Position numbers and translations under genes: made by a program | The notes under the pieces: model-generated | The model's database searches: none | The model's input: only the letters and a program-made list of their open reading frames with translations | What the model was told of the DNA's origin: nothing | Shown here: piece by piece, positions 5,427 through 9,381 of the stretch | Position numbering within the stretch: the stretch's first letter is position 1 | How the letters are laid out: each line of letters begins with the position of its first letter | NCBI GenBank assembly: GCA_041484845.1 | Contig: JBGPIK010000273.1 | Location: 1-9,381 of the forward strand | Origin: JBGPIK01 sp041484845 | Lineage (GTDB): Bacteria > Desulfobacterota > Binatia > UBA9968 | Length of the DNA stretch: 9,381 nt | Direction: 5' to 3'

Positions 5427-5906
5427 ATGGCATTCAAACTGATTGTTAACGGGGGTCTTGTAACTGTAGACGTCCCTCCTGACGTGCCCCTGTTGTGGGT
5501 GATTCGAAACGTCCTTAATCTTCACGGGACGAAATACGGTTGCGGCATAGCCGTATGCGGCGCGTGTACGGTGCACATTAACGGCGCAGCAGCGAGATCT
5601 TGCATTACTCCGATCTCCACAGTAGCGGGGAAAAAAATCACCACCATCGAGGGTCTCTCCGCGGACGGAAGTCATCCGGTGCAGCAGGCTTGGATGGATC
5701 TGGATGTGCCGCAATGCGGCTACTGTCAGGCCGGCCAGATTATGTCTGCGGCGGCGCTGTTGGTTACAACTCAAAACCCGAGCGATGACCAAATCGATAC
5801 AGCGATGGATGGCAATCTTTGTCGTTGCGGAACTTATTTGCGTATCCGCCAAGCGATTCGCAAAGCGGCCTCGATCGCCAAGAGCGAATCGAAGCCGTCG
5901 TTATGA
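5427..5906 (+). CDS. iorA: [2Fe-2S] small subunit of molybdenum hydroxylase (IorA-like)
   Basis: This is the electron-transfer subunit of a xanthine dehydrogenase-family enzyme of the isoquinoline 1-oxidoreductase/aldehyde dehydrogenase type. It should carry electrons from the molybdopterin subunit through two [2Fe-2S] clusters. It has 159 residues, the usual length. The plant-type ferredoxin domain has C39, C44, C47 and C59 (YGCGIAVCGACTVH). The helical second domain has C97, C100, C132 and C134 (CGYCQAGQ and NLCRCGTY). All eight cluster ligands are present. The start at 5427 is fixed by GGAGGTGA seven bases upstream; extending to 5331 adds 32 residues without family similarity. There is no signal peptide, so export would be by piggyback on the Tat-carrying partner 39 bases downstream. 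The symbol is by family resemblance, and isoquinoline is not proven as substrate. Confidence 0.9.
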   Translation: MAFKLIVNGGLVTVDVPPDVPLLWVIRNVLNLHGTKYGCGIAVCGACTVHINGAAARSCITPISTVAGKKITTIEGLSADGSHPVQQAWMDLDVPQCGYCQAGQIMSAAALLVTTQNPSDDQIDTAMDGNLCRCGTYLRIRQAIRKAASIAKSESKPSL

Positions 5907-5945
5907 TCGGCCGCCAAGCGTCGCCGGGCTGAGTAAGGAGGTTTT

Positions 5946-8141
5946 ATGGAAAGCATGCTCATCGGTCGTCGCTCTTTTCTTCGCGTGACCGCACTGGCAG
6001 GAGGCGGCATGATGCTCGCTCACTGCTTCAAGCCGGCAGCTCAACCGCTTTCCGACGCGGTAGCGCCCGGTGCCTTCGTCCGCATTACGGCGGATGGTTT
6101 GGTGACGATCACCGCGAAAAACCCGGAGATAGGGCAGGGCGTTAAGAGCATGCTTCCTATGCTGATCGCAGAAGAACTCGACGTTGATTGGAAAGATGTG
6201 AGGATCGAACAAGCGGACATTGATCCATCCAAGTACGGCACGCAGTTGGCTGGCGGGAGCACGGCTACACCACGGAATTGGGTTCCGATGCGGCAGGTGG
6301 GGGCTGTTGCACGGCAAATGCTTATCACGGCTGCCGCGCAGACATGGGGCGTGCCGGAATCAGAGTGTTCCACGTCATCGGGCCGTGTGCATCACGGGCC
6401 GTCGAAACGTACCCTTAGCTACGGCGAGCTGGCAACGAAGGCTGCGGTGTTGACGCCCCCCGATCCCAAGAAAGTGCGGCTGAAGGATCCAAAGGATTAC
6501 AAGATCATAGGCAAGCCGATTTCCGGTGTCGACAACGGGGCCATCGTGACTGGCAAGCCGTTGTATGGGATCGACGTTACGATGCCGGGCATGCTCTGGG
6601 CGGTATTCGAGAAATGTCCCGTGTTCGGCGGCAAGGTTATTAACGCTGATCTGGAAACGATCAAGGCGCTGCCCGGCGTGCGCCGTGCGTTCATCGTGGA
6701 CGGCGACAGGGATCTGACGGGCCTGCTCAGCGGTGTCGCGATTGTCGCAGATAACTGGTGGGCGGCGCGCACGGCGCGGCAAAAGCTGCAGGTGACGTGG
6801 GACGAGGGGCCAACGGCGTCACAGAGCAGTGACGCCTTCGCGCGCCGCGCCGAGGAGTTGTCAAAGCAACCTCCCGCCCGATCGCTGCGCAGCGACGGCG
6901 ATGTCGATGCAGCGCTGAAGAACGCTGCCAAAGTCGTGGAAGCTGCGTACTTCTATCCGTTCCTTGCCCATGCTTCTTTGGAGCCGCAGAACTGCACGGC
7001 GCACTACAAAGACGGCAAGCTTGAAATCTGGGCCCCGAGCCAAACGCCGCAGCAGGGCATACAGCAAGTTGCAAGAACGCTAAAAATTTCCGCGAGTGAT
7101 ATCACAATTCACCTTCCACGCATCGGGGGCGGCTTCGGTCGCCGCCTGGTCAATGACTATATGATCGAAGCCTCTTGGATCGCCAAAACTGTGGGCGCGC
7201 CGGTCAAGCTTTTCTGCACCCGTGAAGATGACATGCAACATGATTTCTACCGCCCTGCGGGATTTCACTTTTTGAAGGCCGGGGTGGATGTGTCTGGCAA
7301 ACTCGTCGCCTGGCGCGATCATTTTGTGACTTTCGGTGAGGGCGAGCGCTTCGCGCCGAGCGCTGGTTTTGCTCCAGACGAGTTTCCGGCTCGTTTCGTT
7401 CCGAACTTCGCGTTTCAATCCTCGGTTATGCCGTTGGGTGTGCCGACCGGCGCGCTGCGGGCTCCTGGGAGCAACGCGCTGGCGTTCGTCGTGCAGTCCT
7501 TCATCGATGAGCTGGCACACGCCGCGGGCAAGGATCCGCTCCAATTCAGGCTCGCGCTACTCGATAGTCTGCCCATAGCTGGCGGTAGTTCCGCAGAGCG
7601 CGCACGATCTCAGTTTAACCCAGTCCGCATGCGTAGCGTTCTTGATCTCGTAGCCCAAAAGTCCGGCTGGGCTTCCCGCAAGCTACCAAAGGGCACAGCG
7701 ATGGGCATCGGCTGTCACTTCTGTCATCTGGGCTACTTCGCCGAGGTGGCGGAAGTTCGCGTCAGTGACGACAACAGATTGAAAATTAACAAGGTGTGGG
7801 TGGTCGGCGATATCGGCAGTCAGGTCATTAACTCGAGCAACGCCATCAATCAGGTTCAAGGCGCGGTCATTGATGGATTGAGCCAGCTTATGGGCTATCA
7901 AATCACCATCGATCGCGGGCGGGCGGTGCAAAGCAACTTACATGAATACCCGCCTGTGCGCATGTCTCAGGCGCCGCGCGAAATCGAAGTGTATTTATTA
8001 CCGACCGAAAACCCACCCACGGGGCTGGGAGAGCCGCCGCTGCCGCCTATCTTGCCGGCAGTATGTAACGCGATATTTGCGGCAACCGGCAAACGAATTC
8101 GCTCGCTGCCGCTGTCCAAGCATGGATTCGGCTGGGTGTAG
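5946..8141 (+). CDS. iorB: Molybdopterin-binding large subunit of molybdenum hydroxylase (IorB-like), Tat-exported
   Basis: This catalytic subunit should hydroxylate an N-heterocycle or oxidise an aldehyde-like substrate in the periplasm with a molybdopterin (probably dinucleotide) cofactor. The 731 residues are full length. A Tat signal RRSFLRVTALAGGG starts at residue 8. Family landmarks are LAGGSTATPRNW (101-112), HASLEPQNC (342-350), GGGFGRR (394-400), PTGALRAPGSNA (500-511) and GLGEPPLPPILPA (693-705), in which E696 is the expected catalytic base. AAGGAGG lies four bases before the ATG. It follows iorA by 39 bases, clearly one operon. Residues 590-594 read CHFCH, a CXXCH motif, in a stretch I recall as AFHFSH in relatives. 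Residue C27 follows LAH, a poor lipobox. The family is clear; the substrate is unknown. Confidence 0.93.
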   Translation: MESMLIGRRSFLRVTALAGGGMMLAHCFKPAAQPLSDAVAPGAFVRITADGLVTITAKNPEIGQGVKSMLPMLIAEELDVDWKDVRIEQADIDPSKYGTQLAGGSTATPRNWVPMRQVGAVARQMLITAAAQTWGVPESECSTSSGRVHHGPSKRTLSYGELATKAAVLTPPDPKKVRLKDPKDYKIIGKPISGVDNGAIVTGKPLYGIDVTMPGMLWAVFEKCPVFGGKVINADLETIKALPGVRRAFIVDGDRDLTGLLSGVAIVADNWWAARTARQKLQVTWDEGPTASQSSDAFARRAEELSKQPPARSLRSDGDVDAALKNAAKVVEAAYFYPFLAHASLEPQNCTAHYKDGKLEIWAPSQTPQQGIQQVARTLKISASDITIHLPRIGGGFGRRLVNDYMIEASWIAKTVGAPVKLFCTREDDMQHDFYRPAGFHFLKAGVDVSGKLVAWRDHFVTFGEGERFAPSAGFAPDEFPARFVPNFAFQSSVMPLGVPTGALRAPGSNALAFVVQSFIDELAHAAGKDPLQFRLALLDSLPIAGGSSAERARSQFNPVRMRSVLDLVAQKSGWASRKLPKGTAMGIGCHFCHLGYFAEVAEVRVSDDNRLKINKVWVVGDIGSQVINSSNAINQVQGAVIDGLSQLMGYQITIDRGRAVQSNLHEYPPVRMSQAPREIEVYLLPTENPPTGLGEPPLPPILPAVCNAIFAATGKRIRSLPLSKHGFGWV

Positions 8142-8536
8142 ACCGATCTTTGGCAATCCTGGTACAGCCCTTACATTGCGTTTGTTTGTTCCGTTAGATA
8201 CGAACGGCAGGCGCCTCAACTGGCCGCTTTGATTACCGACAGATACCAGGGGCATCGCCGCCCTGAACCGATCCTACGGTATTACCACTTCTGTAATTTG
8301 GGATACGGAGAAAGTCTATCATCTTGGTTCCATAAGATTCCTCGCATTCGTTCGGAATGACGAGCAAACAATAAATCACGAAAAAGGAGCGCCGAGCGGC
8401 AATGCGAAGGCTCGGTTCCGTTGCCCGCCATGGCAAATGCGTGGTAGAAACCGCTTGTGCCGAAAAAATGTCGCAAACACGAGCCCTGCTGATGTTATCA
8501 GACCACGGTAGGAAATCATGACCGGAGGATACAACG
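8142..8536. other. 395-bp intergenic region before the flavoprotein gene
   Basis: No gene is seen. The region contains a palindromic repeat at 8333-8361 and a short palindrome CTGAT-GTT-ATCAG at 8489-8501, close to the flavoprotein start. No intrinsic terminator with a T-tract was found, so readthrough from the hydroxylase operon is possible. Confidence 0.45.
8333..8361. repeat. REP-like unit (GTCATTCC...GGAATC family)
   Basis: On the minus strand this reads GTCATTCCGAACGAATGCG followed by AGGAATCTTA. It is one hairpin-type unit with GTCATTCC at one end and GGAATC at the other, the same frame as the left half of the paired palindrome at 64-139. Such short units are common between genes in several proteobacterial and candidate lineages. 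Confidence 0.5.
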
Positions 8537-9381
8537 ATGGAGCGAGAAGAAACCAAGAATAATGCCTCGATAACGGCGCCAGGTGATAGAGCTGTCGCTG
8601 CGACGCGCGTTGACGCGACGGAAACCGAAGCCGCACGGCTTTCTCCTGAATGGGATTTTGTCGCGGATGTAGTCGTGATCGGGTCGGGCGCCGCCGGGCT
8701 TCCCGCCGCGATTAAGGCTGTCGATGAGGGAGCATCCGTGATCGTTGTCGAGGCCAATTATGACGTTGGCGGTCATGCGATCATAAGCGGCGGCAATCTG
8801 CCGCTCGGCGGGGGTACAAGCGCGCAAAGGAAATTCGGCATCGAAGATTCCCCCGACGTGGTTTTTCGCGACTTGACGGATTGGACCATCGTGCAAGCCA
8901 ACGGTTGGCCGGATTACCGATATAACGATCGTGCGGTGATGCGCGCTTTCGCCGATCATTGCGCTGCGACCTATGAATTTCTCGTCAAAAACGGTGTCAA
9001 GTTTAAGGACATCGCGCCGGATAATCAGGGCGCCCATAACACCGGCAACTCAGCGCCGAGGGAAAATCATGCGACCTGGACCAAAGGTGCGGGACTGGAA
9101 AGCCCCAATGCCCGGCCCGGAACAGGTGTCATCAGGCCGCTCGAAAACAGCGCGCGCGCAAAAGGCGCGCGGTTTTTGCTTAACCATAAGATGACGAGCC
9201 TCGTCCGCGAAACGGCGTCGGGGCAAAATTCAGGGCGAGTGATCGGTATCACCGCACAGTACATGCCGAGAATCATGCCGGGGCAGACGACGCCGTTAAA
9301 GGGCTTCCGCGCCGATGGCAACATTGATAGCACCAAGCCGAGCGTGAATATCCGCGCGAAAAAGGCCGTCGTCGTCTCCAC
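8537..9381 (+). CDS. FAD-binding flavoprotein, fumarate reductase/3-ketosteroid dehydrogenase superfamily (5' part)
   Basis: The reading frame is open from the ATG to the window edge, giving 281 residues of an incomplete protein; related proteins usually have about 500-600. After a polar extension of about 40 residues without a signal peptide comes the FAD dinucleotide-binding fold: VVVIGSGAAGLPAAIKAVDEG (45-65), with G49, G51 and G54, then the acidic strand end at E72. GGHAIISGGNLPLGGG (78-93) is the flavin-contact segment typical of this superfamily. A later segment (ARAKGARFLLNHKMTSLV, 206-223) matches the usual region before the second part of the FAD domain. GGAGGA lies seven bases before the ATG. 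It is in the same direction as the hydroxylase genes after a 395-bp gap. The substrate is unknown, as the catalytic domain is mostly outside the window. Confidence 0.87.
   Translation, partial: MEREETKNNASITAPGDRAVAATRVDATETEAARLSPEWDFVADVVVIGSGAAGLPAAIKAVDEGASVIVVEANYDVGGHAIISGGNLPLGGGTSAQRKFGIEDSPDVVFRDLTDWTIVQANGWPDYRYNDRAVMRAFADHCAATYEFLVKNGVKFKDIAPDNQGAHNTGNSAPRENHATWTKGAGLESPNARPGTGVIRPLENSARAKGARFLLNHKMTSLVRETASGQNSGRVIGITAQYMPRIMPGQTTPLKGFRADGNIDSTKPSVNIRAKKAVVVS

Noticed and set aside
6012..6029. Lipoprotein signal in the large hydroxylase subunit (LAHC)
   Set aside because: The -1 residue is His, where Gly, Ala or Ser is expected; a Tat signal without lipidation is the better reading.
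7998..8255. Minus-strand open frame across the end of the large subunit gene
   Set aside because: It is mostly antisense to the conserved C-terminus, without a family match or a good start.
1..9381. CRISPR array, insertion sequence, phage or toxin-antitoxin module
   Set aside because: No regularly spaced long repeats, transposase-like reading frames or small gene pairs were found on either strand.

Overview
The window looks like a piece of a mid-GC, Gram-negative-type environmental bacterial chromosome. Supporting signs are strong GGAGG ribosome sites, a Tat-exported molybdenum hydroxylase, an RpoD-type sigma factor with a long non-conserved region, and short palindromic repeats of the GTCATTCC...GGAATC type between genes. 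A deltaproteobacterial or related uncultured lineage (for example Binatota-like) fits the general character. That is an impression, not a demonstrated placement. No phage, insertion sequence, CRISPR, rRNA or tRNA gene was seen.

Layout. Bases 1-493 are non-coding. They hold a 76-bp paired palindrome, two copies of another palindrome, and a good sigma-70 promoter (TTGACA-N17-TAGTGT) for the sigma factor gene at 503-2086. A 65-residue, very basic hypothetical protein lies on the minus strand at 2263-2460. Bases 2461-3003 are a dense regulatory interval: a 9-bp direct repeat with 22-bp spacing, a TATAAT box, a second promoter (TTGACT-N17-TAGCAT), and two successive hairpin-plus-terminator structures. 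The first of these can fold in two mutually exclusive ways. The interval leads into an orphan SsuC/TauC-type ABC permease (3004-3855), which is closed by a 12-bp-stem terminator. A DUF1847 cysteine-rich protein follows on the minus strand (4105-4803).

After 620 non-coding bases comes a redox cluster on the plus strand. It holds the [2Fe-2S] small subunit (5427-5906) and the Tat-exported molybdopterin large subunit (5946-8141) of an isoquinoline 1-oxidoreductase-like (IorAB-type) hydroxylase. After a 395-bp gap with another palindromic repeat comes the 5' part of an FAD flavoprotein of the fumarate reductase/ketosteroid dehydrogenase superfamily (8537 to window end).

IorA and IorB should form one periplasmic two-subunit enzyme. 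Electrons would pass from the Mo centre through two [2Fe-2S] clusters to an acceptor not encoded here. The flavoprotein may act in the same catabolic pathway, but the substrate cannot be read from the sequence. The most interesting items are the tandem terminator leader before the lone permease, the CXXCH motif inside the exported Mo subunit, and the changes at normally fixed positions of the sigma factor.
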